Positions 1-10,977 of a DNA stretch of 64,000 bases are shown piece by piece. The notes beneath the pieces are model-generated. The model was not told the DNA's origin and made no database searches. It worked only from the letters and a program-made list of their open reading frames with translations. The position numbers and the translations under genes were made by a program. Each line of letters starts with the position of its first letter. The first letter of the stretch is position 1. Origin of the DNA: Xenoacremonium recifei (taxonomy: Eukaryota; Ascomycota; Sordariomycetes; Hypocreales; Nectriaceae); assembly GCA_012184525.1 (NCBI GenBank), contig WOFQ01000028.1, positions 310,001 to 374,000 on the forward strand, written 5' to 3'.

Positions 1-506
1 GCGAGGAGCCATCATGGCCACCCAGTGATACTGTCCACCGCTCGTAGGAGCCACTTGTAGCTATTAGTATTGGCTAGCCAAGGGTTTGGGAGATGTCCTT
101 ACTGGAGACGAGCTCACACATTGTAGCGAAGACACTGAAGTTGCCCGCCCAGACGACGAGGTAGCTATAGATGACACCCGCAGTGCCACCATTGTTGAGA
201 CCCTGTGCGAAAAGAACAGTGACGGCTTCCCAGGTAATGAGAATCGTGCAGCTGAAACCGAGAATCGACATGAACCCAAAGTTACGCTGATCAATCATAC
301 CCATCAGCAGTAGTACCAAAGCTTATCAGGGATTGTCGTACCTTGAGGACCTGTTTCTTACCCAGCCGTGCCAGCTGATCATTGTCGACGTAGTTGCTCG
401 AGGAGCGAACGCCAGAGTGAGGCTCGTCCGCATCCACCACCCGTGATTGGGGGGACTTGACGGAGGCCAAGTTGCCCATCTCGTGGCTTGAGGTATCGCT
501 AGCCAT
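1..506 (-). CDS. APC-superfamily amino-acid/choline-type permease, N-terminal part
   Basis: This is the 5' part of a plasma-membrane permease that would import amino acids, GABA or choline; it runs off the left edge. Exons are 342-506, 102-286 and <1-53, with GT-AG introns at 287-341 and 54-101. The start at 506 (MASDTSS) is chosen because it gives the usual hydrophilic N-tail. The upstream in-frame ATG at 524 is a less likely alternative. A short cytosolic tail ends in DNDQLARLGKKQVLK, typical just before TM1 of fungal choline/GABA-type permeases. Next comes the hydrophobic FGFMSILGFSCTILITWE segment, a glycine-rich NNGGTAGVIYSY turn, and the family motif MAPTSGGQYHWVAMMAP. Only about the first quarter of a roughly 520-residue protein is present. 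Family assignment is strong from motifs known for fungal APC carriers; the substrate is not decided. Confidence 0.85.
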
Positions 507-1959
507 GTTGCAGTGCTCAATCAAGCAAAAGGGAAGTTGTCAATGAATGGACTGGAGAAGAGAAAGAAGGGAAGGAGGGGGAGCGGGATGGGAATGATAG
601 AGGATTCGAGACACGAGGAGAAAAAGCAAAACCAACACTCGAGCATAAGCAATGCAAGGACTGTGCAAGGACTAAGCACGATGTAACGACGACGACAGAC
701 ATCCGGAGAAAAAAAAAGTCCAACGGCGGTGCATTTACAACCCTTGAATCGACCCATGCTTCTAAGCGACGAGAGCTGGTACCGGTACGGAGTGCGCAGC
801 TCCATGCGACACAGTACGCCAAGGATCTCAGCGCGAGATTTTCAAATTGACGTCCCCTGTCAGCCGGTTAGCTTAGGCTACTGTTCCGAAGCACAGGGGG
901 GGAGGGCCCCAGCAACACTACGCCAAATCCTACCTTATGTTAGGTCGGAAGCTCAATGGCGTCCGGGGGCTGGACGCTAGCCCGCCCAACACGGCATGTG
1001 AAAAGGGCGGCGGGGGGAGCCCAGTGGCTCAGGCAACCTGGAACGCGGGATGATGGTGTTGTCACATATCACAGAGGCAAGACGCTATTCTTTCTTTTTC
1101 CCGTCCAAGCCGTCCTCCTATGAAGTGATTTCTTCCGGCTACAGCGGTGACTCTAGCTGATAGACTGTTTCAAAGATAAGCCACACATAAGCCGGAGCTC
1201 ACTGGTCACTCAGCTGGACGCGTTCACTGCCGGAGGCCCAGTCTCAGTTGACGTAATGAATACTCTCCACCTTATGTACACAGAGCACGGAGTATGGAGT
1301 GCAGCAAACAGAAATGGTACACTCGCCGGGGCAGTGGGACAGAGCGTGCATGATCTGGCTTTGACTCAAATGCAAGTCTCAGTGCGTGGTTCGCTACCGG
1401 CACGGAACACCTTGGGGTTCTCGCTGCTACCTCTCCTCGCCCTCGGTTCCGTCGGCACTGTGACTGTATCATCGCTGATCCCCCCCATGAGCTGACATGG
1501 CCTGCTTGATTCGGGGCTTCCTCCACGAAGCTACGAACTACTGCAACCAAGACACAGTCCGGCGAGCAACCCTGTTCCGCTGCGGTCTGTGCTTTCGCCC
1601 TGGAAGATCTACGAACCCGAGGACTTTAGCGGCCCCTGTGTGATCCATACTGCCCCCTGCAGATGGACCGCGCCGCCTATCACTCAAACAAGTGCGCTTT
1701 CTAGCCACTAATTGGCTTCTTCCGCCTACCGAGCAATGCGCCACCACCCCTGACAGGGCCTGTGTGCTTGCTTGGAGCTCATTCTGTTGGTTCTCAAGGT
1801 ATCTTCTCTTCATTCGTTATGCTATGTACCTAGCTAGCTTGGTTTTGTCCGTGCAGGCTCCAGAGCCTCCGCGATATTTCGCACCGTCCAAAATCCCCCC
1901 ATTGAATTGGAAAAAAAAAATAACGAAAGAAAATCGTAACAGTAAGTAACTTCCCCTGG
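507..1959. other. Intergenic region, no gene seen
   Basis: About 1.45 kb between the permease start and the 3' end of the rhodopsin-domain gene. It includes a purine-rich tract (about 540-620) close to the permease start, which would be pyrimidine-rich in the permease's own orientation, as is common in fungal promoters. Short open frames in both directions show no recognisable domain or splice structure. Confidence 0.6.
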
Positions 1960-3309
1960 TTAATTCTGCTCCATCGCTCGCTTGTGCATACTCTCTACCT
2001 CCACTTGCCATGTCTGATGGATCAAAATGGTTTGGCTCGAGTGACTAGTACGGCTCTGGCCATCCCACGTCGCGCCCTGATCGTCAGTCGTCGCCTTGGC
2101 CCCTGCCTTTGTCTTTGATTTGGAGAAGTCCACCATCTCATGCACGTTGCTCAGCTGTGAACTTGTCTGATCTGCAGGATCCATTGCGTCGAAGGGCTGG
2201 GATCGGGACGCTGAACCGACGCCGCTGTTCTGGGTCGATTTGTACCCAGTGTACCCAGGTCTGTTGGTGGGATAGCCATTGCTGCTGGATTTGCCCTGTC
2301 GACGCAAGTCATCCAAGCGGATCTGGCCAGACTCGAGGCTATCCAGGAAAGGCTTGAGATTGGGAACACAGACAGTGAAAATGGACAGGCATTGGACCAG
2401 TTCAATGGCAATGGCTGCTTGCCAGATGGCGAAGGTAGAGTCAGCAGATGCGAATGCTTGGTTCATGAAGTGAATCTGAACTGCAATTGCAGGTATGACA
2501 CTGCCATTGTCAGTAATCTCTTTGCGGACGCATGATGGTGGTAGACTTACAGGATGCGGCAGCCAAAGACGCTCATAACGAGGATTTTCTTGCTCCATGA
2601 CGTCTGAATCTTCAGTACATTCTCGGTCATGAGTGCGACGATCGCGACATCTGTAATGATGTTTGCGATGGAGAAGTAAGTCCAGAATCCGGATAAGCTG
2701 ATACATTGGTTGGGGTCCGAGTAATCCCAGGGTGTTGGTAACCGGCACTGGAAGAAGTTCACCATCAGAGCGGTGAACCCCCACAGGCCGACGATGATCT
2801 CGAAAGCAAGGATGATCCATTTCTGGTTCCTTCGGCTCATGATCCGCAGACTCATCGCACCTGCCAGCTTGGAACAAAGGAGAGATGCGATGAAGAATGC
2901 ATTGGCGACATATTGGCTCTGGGAGGCACTCAGTCAGCTCTTCTGCTAAGGCAATTGCACTGCCTGCGTTGATTGCTTACCTTGAAAAATGTGTCGACAT
3001 GACTCGTGCTTAGGACGTCAATGTGCTTTCCAAGCCCATTATCGCATCCAACAATGACGGCGACGGATTGGGCAACAGCGAATATCTATGGGTAGAAAAT
3101 GAGAAGACGGGTATCGGACTGGAAATTATGCCACTTACACATGCAATGACCACCAGGATATCATCAACATTGACCCTCTTGATCATGTGCAGTTTTGTTC
3201 CCGTACGGACAAAACACGAGAGGATAGCAATGACCAGGAACATCAAGCTCAAAACCTCGACGAGAGGCGATTTGTTGCGGTCAGTGATGACCTTTGGCGG
3301 CGTCGACAT
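1960..3309 (-). CDS. Fungal rhodopsin-domain integral membrane protein (PTH11/SAT4-like)
   Basis: Predicted 394-residue membrane protein of the fungal rhodopsin-domain family (seven-helix, PTH11-like without a CFEM domain). Members are mostly uncharacterised; some take part in surface sensing. Exons are 3139-3309, 2981-3085, 2551-2918 and 1960-2500, joined by GT-AG introns at 3086-3138, 2919-2980 and 2501-2550. The four exons sum to a multiple of three. The first helix is EVLSLMFLVIAILSCFVR, followed by the typical VNVDDILVVIAC. The middle holds KWIILAFEIIVGLWGFTALMV and a Cys-containing extracellular loop (FQCRLPTPWDY...QCISL), the expected disulfide pair. After the last helix (QAAIAIELVQCLSIFTVCVPNLKPFLDSLESG) comes a polar Ser/Thr-rich cytosolic tail of about 120 residues. 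A ligand cannot be inferred. Confidence 0.85.
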
Positions 3310-4805
3310 GGCGGCGAGGCGGCAGTCGCCACGGCTTCAACGCAGCAGGATGACGAGCGAGCAGAAAAGTTTTGGGAAGAATCTTTATGAAGTATTCAAG
3401 GCCCCGAATGAGAGACAAAAGTATTCTACGAAGCACGGCAGTATAGGGCTACGTACCTTTACTCACCGGAGAGTGGAGCGCTTGAAAAGCAAGGTTGGGG
3501 GGTGATCACACAGAGCAGTGCCATCAGCATTGCCCGAGACGAGACAGCACTAAAGCCACGCTCTGCGCAGAATGAAGGAACACGGTCACGTCTCGACCAA
3601 GATAGGCTGACGGCATGCCGCGTTTAATCTAACACAAGCCCTTATCAAGCTGGATGTCATCGCTACTAGTGAGTGTTCTGTACGAGCTTCCTCAGAGGAA
3701 AGGGGAAAGTGACACTTGACGAGTGACTATAGGCGCTGTGCTTGTTGGATCATCATTCTCCCTTTGCAAGCCACAAAAATTAGCCTCCGGGATTAGACAC
3801 GGAGCCTTTACGGGAGTGTAACACCCAGTGGGAATTGGTCTGCTCAATGGATGCATCAGCCAACAAGCACATGTAGGCTAAGTTGGAGTATCAGGACAGT
3901 GTGAGCTGTCCAGGGCTTTCAGTCACATTTTCAGGGGCCCCCTGCGCTGCGGGTGACGGAGCTAGGGGCAATCACGGACCTAAAACACTTCGAGGGGGGG
4001 CTTGCGGAATGGTCCGATTATTTGCTTTTCCTCGTTTTTTACTTTTTTTCCCCCCGGCTTTTGCTGTTGGCGCTGATGCCTTGATTTGGCTGAGACATTG
4101 CTCCCTTGCAGGACACGAACTGGTTTACCTATCACTTTGATGGACATCGCTTACGGGAATATCAGCGCCGGCCATCGTCCAAGCGGTCGGCACTCGTTTA
4201 GCAGCTGTCAAACTATAAGCACTACCCGATAACTAATGTTTTCGGTACCGCGGGCCTTGACATTCGGATCGGGCGCCGATCCTCCGATGGTGTAATGCTG
4301 GCAAGATTTGCTCACACCTTCCCACTAGGGCCGTCTCGCCCCAGACAAGTCTCCTCCGGCTGACCCCTGCCGGAGCTTGCCAGGTTGCCAGGGCCTCCTT
4401 AGCCGGGGAGTCTTCCGTGGCTTCGGCCCACCGCTGGCGAGACGTTCCGATTCGGTTGCACGGCCAGCAGCAATCACACGCGGAGTGTGTGCTGCATGTG
4501 TTGGACGAGTGTGATTGTGATTTCCCCTCTTAGGTTGGTGCAGAATTCTCAGTGCATGCTGCAGAGGTAACTCTTGCAAGTACCAGTACGGTCCAGGATT
4601 ACCAGTCTGTTGGAGCAGAGTCGTAAGCAGAAATTTGCGCAAACTTCGTCTGTACCAAACAGCCAACGGTCCTGTTATTTCTTAAGGTCCAGGATGAGGG
4701 ATAAGAGGCAAAAGAAGCTATTACGAGCAGAGAGAGCATTAACGATGGCGTTGCACCATCGGCTCTGTTACATGGCTTGGATGGTACTTTACAGGTGTCC
4801 CAAGG
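3310..4805. other. Intergenic region, no gene seen
   Basis: About 1.5 kb upstream of the rhodopsin-domain gene and downstream of the GNAT gene. The GC-rich open frame at 4325-4666 (minus) has low-complexity, Arg/Pro-rich translation and no family resemblance. A run of G then T/C homopolymers at about 3990-4060 is the only notable texture. Confidence 0.55.
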
Positions 4806-5613
4806 TCACTCCTCCCGGTTTCCAACCTCCCACGGCTTCACGGTCTTGCCCTCCTCAAATTGGCCCCCAATGGGCCTCCACATCTGCCAAAAGATCATCG
4901 GCTGGAGCTTCTCGTCGATTCTCTGCCATTCCTCACTGGGTTCTTCTTTGGTCGCACGTACCCGATTCTCGTTGACGACGATGAAGCCATGCCTCTTGTA
5001 GACAGGCACTCCGTATTCGGTCGCGTCGAGCCACATCTCAATGCCCAATTCGTCGGCTTTCTTGGTCCCCCAGCCCAACATCAAATCAGCCACACCTTGG
5101 CGTCGGTAGTCTGGGTGCGTGAAGAGAATGTTGAGGACTTGCATAAGTCAGTACAGTTTCATCATTGCGCCAGAGCAGAACCCTGAACCAAGGTTGTCTT
5201 CATTACGTACAAACTTGTGGCCGTGCAGCCATCCTGTGCCGGGGTGCGTCGAAAAGTTCCAGGCATTTGGTGACATAATCCCTTGCTTCGCCTTCCGGGT
5301 ACCACTCCGCTTCAGAATGTTCTTCCTTCTCGAAGGGATTGCTTCGGTAGACCTTCCAGAGACAGGCACCCACAATCTTTGCATTCTCGTCGACCACTTT
5401 CCCCCAGTAGCTTGTAGGGTCGGACTTGAACTCAGCCAGTTGGCGCTGGGTGCTTTCCTTCAGTGCATCTTCGCGAGCAGAAGGCCCGTCACCATTGATT
5501 GGACAGAAGAGGCGAAAGAAGGATTGAGGAGGATTCTCGTAGGCCAGCCACTGACATCTGATCAATTCATCAAAATCTGCGGCAGGATCAACTTCAAGCA
5601 ACTGAAACGGCAT
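4806..5613 (-). CDS. GNAT-family N-acetyltransferase
   Basis: Predicted 244-residue acetyl-CoA-dependent acyltransferase. Exons are 5211-5613 and 4806-5137, with a GT-AG intron at 5138-5210. The intron restores the reading frame (RPQV to FLNILFTHPDYRRQG), which decides its borders. The start MPFQLLEVDPAADFDELI at 5613 begins exactly where beta-1 of this family begins. An in-frame ATG 63 bases upstream would only add a non-conserved tail. Conserved features are the strand ending GACLWKVY (about residue 90) and the acetyl-CoA pyrophosphate loop HPDYRRQGVADLML (about residues 142-155, RRxGxA signature). The alpha-4 region ATEYGVPVYKRHGF (about residues 175-190) places the Tyr general acid. This subfamily is common in ascomycetes and usually of unknown substrate; the neighbours give no further clue. 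Confidence 0.88.
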
Positions 5614-8559
5614 GGTTTCTGGTTGTCCGGCAAAGAACGGCTTTGGGGGAAGGATGATATCTCGCTGGGGCAACAAGAAGAAATAAATCTAGAATAGAGC
5701 AAGGGTCTGGAGTAGTTGAGTAGGTCGGTTCAACATCGCTTTGGAACGGTTGGAACCTGCTCTTGAGCTCCACCTACAAGGTCACAGTTGATCCAGATTC
5801 CCGCAAAAAATCATTTTCCCTTATCCATCTCTGAAGGCACCCTGGACTCCGCCAAAGTTCCTCTCCCCTGTCCAAACCCCGGTTTCCTACTCGGAGTCGC
5901 GAGCCGAGACTGTAATTTCTCTCAAACCTCTCCCCGGGTTTTCACCTGTCCGTCGGGTAAATTCCAGGGTGATCTCCTCACTGATCAGACCCCCCGTCAG
6001 CGACCCTGATAAGCAACGTCCCACTCGCTTCCTGTCCGACCAGATCCCCTTCTGCAGCCATCCTATAGTGGCTCCATATCGAGAACCAGCAGGCATCTAA
6101 GAAGACCAGGGCTCTAAATGGCTTGATTACCTAGCTATCACTCCGCCTGTTGATTTTGATATTCTTATCACAAGAAATGTAGCAAGGCATTGGCCCAAGT
6201 ATCAGGAATACGAGGACTTGGCTTCCCGGCATGTCGAATCCATGTCTCTTTGAAGGAATAACTATGCGCCTGTGGTCAAAGCGAGCTCCATGCTTACGTC
6301 GAACTAAGGATAATAATTCCACCTTTATCTTAAGTCCCAGGATAATATTAACTCAGTTCCAGTGAAAGCGTACTCCAAGCATTCCATCTTATCCACTATG
6401 ACTCTGCCAATGCTCTCCTTTTTCTGGCTCGCCCTGAGGTTTTTTTGTTAGTCTCTCAACGCTTAGGTATGATGCCAGGAATAGAGCATAAAATTGCGTC
6501 TTCAGGTAGACATGTGAAGTTCTCGTGGTTCTCCCGGGACCGAATTCTATGAGGGTGGCGCAGTCGAGTTACATTTGGACTATTAGTTACACATACTGAG
6601 GTAGCATATAGCGGTTCCGGTTTCCCTCTCCTTTCTCGTGTTCAAGCAGTAGATACGAAGAGGGGCTATGGCGTCGAGATCAAGAACGCATGCGATCCGT
6701 CAATCCTTCGCTGGAGAGTTGGTCTCTGAGCGTGTGGTGATCACGACGAAAACATCCTTCTGTTTTAGTGCTGCTATTTCGAGTGTGCTGGTCCTTTTTT
6801 TTTTTTTGTTGAAGCGTCACTAGCTTTTGTCTTCCCATTCTTGACCGTCAAATTCTCATCCCATCAATTCGCAGACCATTGATTTAATTCCAGTGTTGCC
6901 AAAATTGAACGCTCATCTAGCATGCCTTCCCATTGCATCATAGAATCTCCGCGAGACAGCTTATTCTAGTTATCTTCACAATAATTGTCTTTCACAGAGC
7001 ATTGTATCTTTCGCATGCTTGTAAAGCCGAGCTACGATACTCCAGAATCAGCGATTGTCCTCAAAATGCTGGACGAGAGTCACCAATCCAGAACTCACTT
7101 TTCCCTTTGTGAAAGTCCGAGCTTGTTGGAGAACTTTTCAGAAAATGTCTACATAGCGTGGAGAGTCCAATCACAGAAAAGAAGAGTCCGCACTTCTCAC
7201 CCAACAAACCATACGCTCTAGCTAGGGGACAATCCAATCAAGGAACTCAGCCTTGAGCACCAATGCTACATAGAATGGACCTTGTAAGAGTCTTCAATTC
7301 TCAATAGTAAGTCTTTCCATTGCTGCCCCTCGGGATTTCTCAATGTCTACCCAGGCAGATGAATGGGTACTGGCGGATGGGGCCCGGGTAGGTGATTCGT
7401 CTCATCGCCATGTCAGACGCAGGAAAGAGGAACGAAGTTGGCAACGGTACATTCATTCTTCCCGCTTGGTCGGGATCGCAATCATTTAGACCTAGGATAC
7501 GCCACAAATATACGTAGTGGGCTACAGATCAATGGCTGAAGCCGTATAGCATTAGCTTATAAAGCAATCCGGATCACCTTAGCTAGTGTGCAGACTCGAT
7601 GACGACAATTTGGATATGATTCAAGAACCTAGGTTCCGGTTCCCGCGGCTTTAATTATTTTCACCATGCAGCCTCAACGAATGTCCTAGTTAAATAACCA
7701 CGTTAGTGCTGTTCTCTGTATGGCGGAAGTATGCAGAGCATGAACTGCTTTTCGAAGGTTGTTAACTTCAAGTGACTTGAGGCCGTGCAATGATTTGATC
7801 TTCCTCGTCTGTTTGGACTTACCGGAATGACTCTACTTGTCTGTGGCGCTGTTAGTATGTTACCACCTTCTTCCGTGGATTTGAGTGGTTACACTCTGCA
7901 TTCTCCTTTTTTTCAAACCGGTTCCATGTTATCTGATCAATACATCACCACGAGTATTCCATTCAAGTGCAAGTGAGTCAAGGTTCTCTAATATGACACC
8001 CTTTATGTCATCTTCAAGACCCTACAACAACGCAACAACATTTATAGCATGTTGTAATGCAAATTTCGTCTCGCTACGGTAGCTTGCTTATACTTATAAT
8101 ATTTTTCTGGTTTTCCTACCAATGTATGCGTTCTTCGGGCCGCAAACTTGATGCCGAGATATATAGAACCATTTTTTTGCATACTTGTATGCATAAACTT
8201 GATCAGAAGCGGTGCCGAATGGCACTACCATCGGCCACGGAAAACTACCGCCTGCTGAATAATGCAGAACTTTGTGGACCAGTCAAACAATAGACCCAGC
8301 TCAAATGAGGTGATCTCGGCGAGAAAGCCACGGGAAAACGGCCAGCTGTGGGACTAAGCCCACATTTGTGCATCATTATTCAGCACAATATTTGCCTGAT
8401 TTCGTTGCCTCAGTCTCATAGATTCAGGTCCAGAAATATAAAAACGAATGAGAAACTCGAAATCCCACTTTGCAAACTTGAACCTGATTGAACCCATCTT
8501 GCATCCAGGATCGCATTTCATCACCACCTCACTTTTAATTTCCTTCAGCAATCCTTACA
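5614..8559. other. Long intergenic region (2.9 kb), no gene seen
   Basis: No open frame here has a recognisable domain, a plausible exon chain or coding-like periodicity. The left third (about 5.7-6.1 kb) is pyrimidine-rich and upstream of the GNAT gene. The rest is AT-leaning with scattered T-runs (for example about 6796-6809). The right end is the promoter of the SRPBCC gene, with a TATA-like box at 8437. Confidence 0.6.
8437..8443 (+). promoter_or_regulatory. TATA-like box of the SRPBCC gene
   Basis: TATAAAA lies 117 bases upstream of the ATG at 8560, followed by a pyrimidine-rich leader. This spacing suits a fungal TATA promoter with a leader of about 80 bases. Seen in sequence only; no transcript start is known. 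Confidence 0.5.
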
Positions 8560-9075
8560 ATGGCTTCCGCTATCATCTGGCCTGAGAAGTACCTCCCGGG
8601 TACCACTGACAACTACGTCAGTAACGAGGTGATCGTTAAAGGCATCACTGCCAAGCAAGTCTGGGCCTATCTCGCCGACATTACCAAATGGGAGTCTTAT
8701 TACAACAACGTCGGTCAGATCACACCACCAGAGAGCGGCCCTGTCCTGAAGAAGGGTGACAAATTCAGCTTCTCTACTTTTGGGTTCCCTCCTCTCAACT
8801 GCGAGGCCTATGAATCGGTTGAGCCAGCAACTGGAACTCCGGGCCGTCTTGCTTGGAGAGCCTGGCAGGACGGCGATGAGAACACCGCATTGGATGTTTA
8901 TCATGCCTGGATTGTGGAGGACTTGGAATGGGGCGTCGTCCGCATCTTGACTCAGGAATCTCAAATCGGCAAGCCAGCTAAGCAACTGGCAGATACTGAG
9001 CCAAACCCAATGCTCAATGGGCATCAAGCTTGGCTGAATGGGTTGGTCAAGATAACTAAGGCAAATTCCGCATAG
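8560..9075 (+). CDS. SRPBCC (START-like/polyketide-cyclase fold) protein
   Basis: A single-exon protein of 171 residues with the layout of the SRPBCC/START-like superfamily. The beta-1 segment NEVIVKGITAKQVWAYLADITKWESYY (about residues 21-47) carries the usual W/F-x2-L-x-D-x2-x-W-E-S-Y core. It is followed by GQITPP...GPVLKKGDKFSFSTFGFPPLNCEAY, the amphipathic strand pair, and it ends in a long C-terminal helix (NGHQAWLNGLVKITKAN). The fold makes a hydrophobic cavity for lipids, polyketides or other small molecules. Fungal members of this length are often near metabolite genes, but the function of this one is unknown. It sits head-to-tail with the LaeA-like methyltransferase 396 bases downstream. 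No signal peptide is seen, so it is probably cytosolic. Confidence 0.85.
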   Translation: MASAIIWPEKYLPGTTDNYVSNEVIVKGITAKQVWAYLADITKWESYYNNVGQITPPESGPVLKKGDKFSFSTFGFPPLNCEAYESVEPATGTPGRLAWRAWQDGDENTALDVYHAWIVEDLEWGVVRILTQESQIGKPAKQLADTEPNPMLNGHQAWLNGLVKITKANSA

Positions 9076-9471
9076 ACTATCGGAGGACTTACTACATCAC
9101 CGTCCCTTACTTGCCAATTGAAAGCATGAACCTGACATTCATTTTCCGAAATTCATGAGTAATATTTATCCGAGACAGAGGTGTGTTCAATGACTTGCAT
9201 ATAGCAGTTAGCCATGTCGATTAGATTAGCAGTAGGGCAACCTCCTGCCAGCTTCTCTTTGCGGACAATGTCCGCGCGAGGAGCGTGCGGGGTGAGGAGA
9301 TAACATGCAACACTCGCGTGTTGGTCCAAACAACTGCAAGTATGATTGGCCACCGCTCAAGCTACAAAACTGTTGGTTGGGATATAAAGCTGCATGTTGG
9401 TCCATCTGATGGGAAACCGGATTCAAATATCTCTCATAGAAAAAAAACCGTCTCAATTTGCTACCCACAAA
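9076..9471. other. Intergenic region between SRPBCC and methyltransferase genes
   Basis: About 400 bases holding the 3' end of one gene and the promoter of the next. An A-run and a pyrimidine/CA-rich leader precede the ATG at 9472. No other feature is seen. Confidence 0.6.
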
Positions 9472-10852
9472 ATGGCAACCACGGAAGATTTTGTGGCTCT
9501 CGATGCTGAGGTTTGTATCTTTTTGTGCAGACTTGTTGTGGGGAGTTAATTCGGTCCAGCTTGTCCCTGATCAGGATTCTACCCTTGGCGAAGTGAGCAT
9601 AGTCATCTCAAGTGGGCGGTGAAAAAAACTTACTGATGGACGCTTCAGGACATAGCATCATCAACTGAAAGCTTGAGGAGCTCGATCATTGACTATCGAC
9701 ACGAAAATGGGCGGACATATCACCGATACAAGGAAGGAAGTGAGTAATTTCCCGGTCATCTGAAGATTGATGGGTTAAAAGAATATCATCCAGAATATCA
9801 TCTTCCCAATGACGAGCAGGAGAATGCAAGACTAGGTACATATTTATGATCCTGCTCAAAGGAATTCGGGTACTAAGGAGACTAGATCTTCAACACAACT
9901 TGTTCCTCATGACTTTCGATAACAAGCTCGGTCTCGCGCCTCCTAATTCTCCTAGCTATAGAACTAAGCGTGTCCTCGATCTAGGCACTGGCACTGGCAT
10001 TTGGGCCATCGACTTCGGCGATGAGCACCCAGGGGCCGAGGTAGGACGAGACCCCATATTATTCCCTTGCAATTAACCAAATTCATAGATCATTGGTATC
10101 GACTTGTCTCCCATTCAGCCAGGCTTGTACGTTTACTTTCTGGATTTGTAGTGATTCCTAACAATTGAAGTGTCCCGCCTAACGTTAAGTTCTTCATCGA
10201 CGATATCGACGAGGAATGGAACTATTCTGAGCCATTCGACTATATCCACAGTCGAATGATGAACTTCAGCGTCCATGATTGGAAAGGCTACCTGCAAAAG
10301 ATTTCCGAGTAAGAGCGGTTCCCCCACATAGCGACTCTTCTAATTCCAGCAGTAATCTTGCCCCGGGTGGCTATGTCGAGCTACAAGAAATCGACGGTTT
10401 CTATCAATCCGACGATGGTACTTTGACTGATGGTCATGCTCTATCAAAGTGGTGTACGCTTTTAGGAGAAGCAGCCACCAAGCTAGGTCGTCCCTTTGAG
10501 CACACTGGGAAGTTTGCGAGTATTATGGCAGAAGTCGGGTTCACTGATATTGTTGAGAGACGATTCAAGTGGCCAACGAATCGATGGGCCAAGGAAAAGA
10601 AGTACAAGGAACTCGGTGCCTGGAATCACGAGAATGCTAGCATGGTACTCGAGTCAGCAACTTTAGCTCCCTTCACAAGAGTCCTTGGATGGTCCACCGA
10701 GGATGTGCGAGTCTTCCTGGCGGATGTAAGAAAGGACCTAGGCAACCAGAGCATACATGCTTACTCAATGATGTTTGTACCTTAATCTTATTTTCTTTCA
10801 AATACTGACACTCATCAGTTGCTCAGTTTACGGCAGAAAGCCGAAAGCTTAG
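9472..10852 (+). CDS. LaeA-like SAM-dependent methyltransferase (first copy)
   Basis: Predicted 324-residue class I methyltransferase of the fungal LaeA-like/UMTA group, likely cytosolic or nuclear. I assemble nine exons: 9472-9510, 9575-9592, 9649-9739, 9794-9835, 9886-10040, 10089-10126, 10171-10308, 10353-10772 and 10819-10852; the sum is divisible by three. The N-terminal part ends in DYRHENGRTYHRYKEGKY, the hallmark of the group. SAM motif I is VLDLGTGTGIWAIDFGDEHP (about residues 98-117), motif II is IIGIDLSPIQP, and the acidic DDIDEEW and LAPGGYVELQEID follow. The last 34-base exon supplies SVYGRKPKA, matching the usual VYGRKP end. The eighth acceptor is a CAGCAG pair, so one residue may be present or absent. 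Such proteins modify small molecules or regulate metabolite genes; which applies here is unknown. It converges with the Zn2Cys6 gene, 125 bases apart. Confidence 0.85.
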
Positions 10853-10977
10853 ATCTCGACACAGAAAAGAGCACAATACTTCCAATTATCGTCGTTTTCT
10901 ATCCAACAGAGTGCCTGGATTCAAGGGTCTATTTTTCATCATGCTACCAGCTACTTCCTGAAGCATCGTTATCCAGA

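Noticed and set aside
1272..1813. Overlapping minus-strand frames between the permease and the rhodopsin-domain gene
   Set aside because: Arg/Ser-rich translation, no joined exon structure and no recognisable domain.
4325..4666. 113-residue minus-strand frame
   Set aside because: GC-rich sequence with low-complexity translation; no domain and no splice partners.
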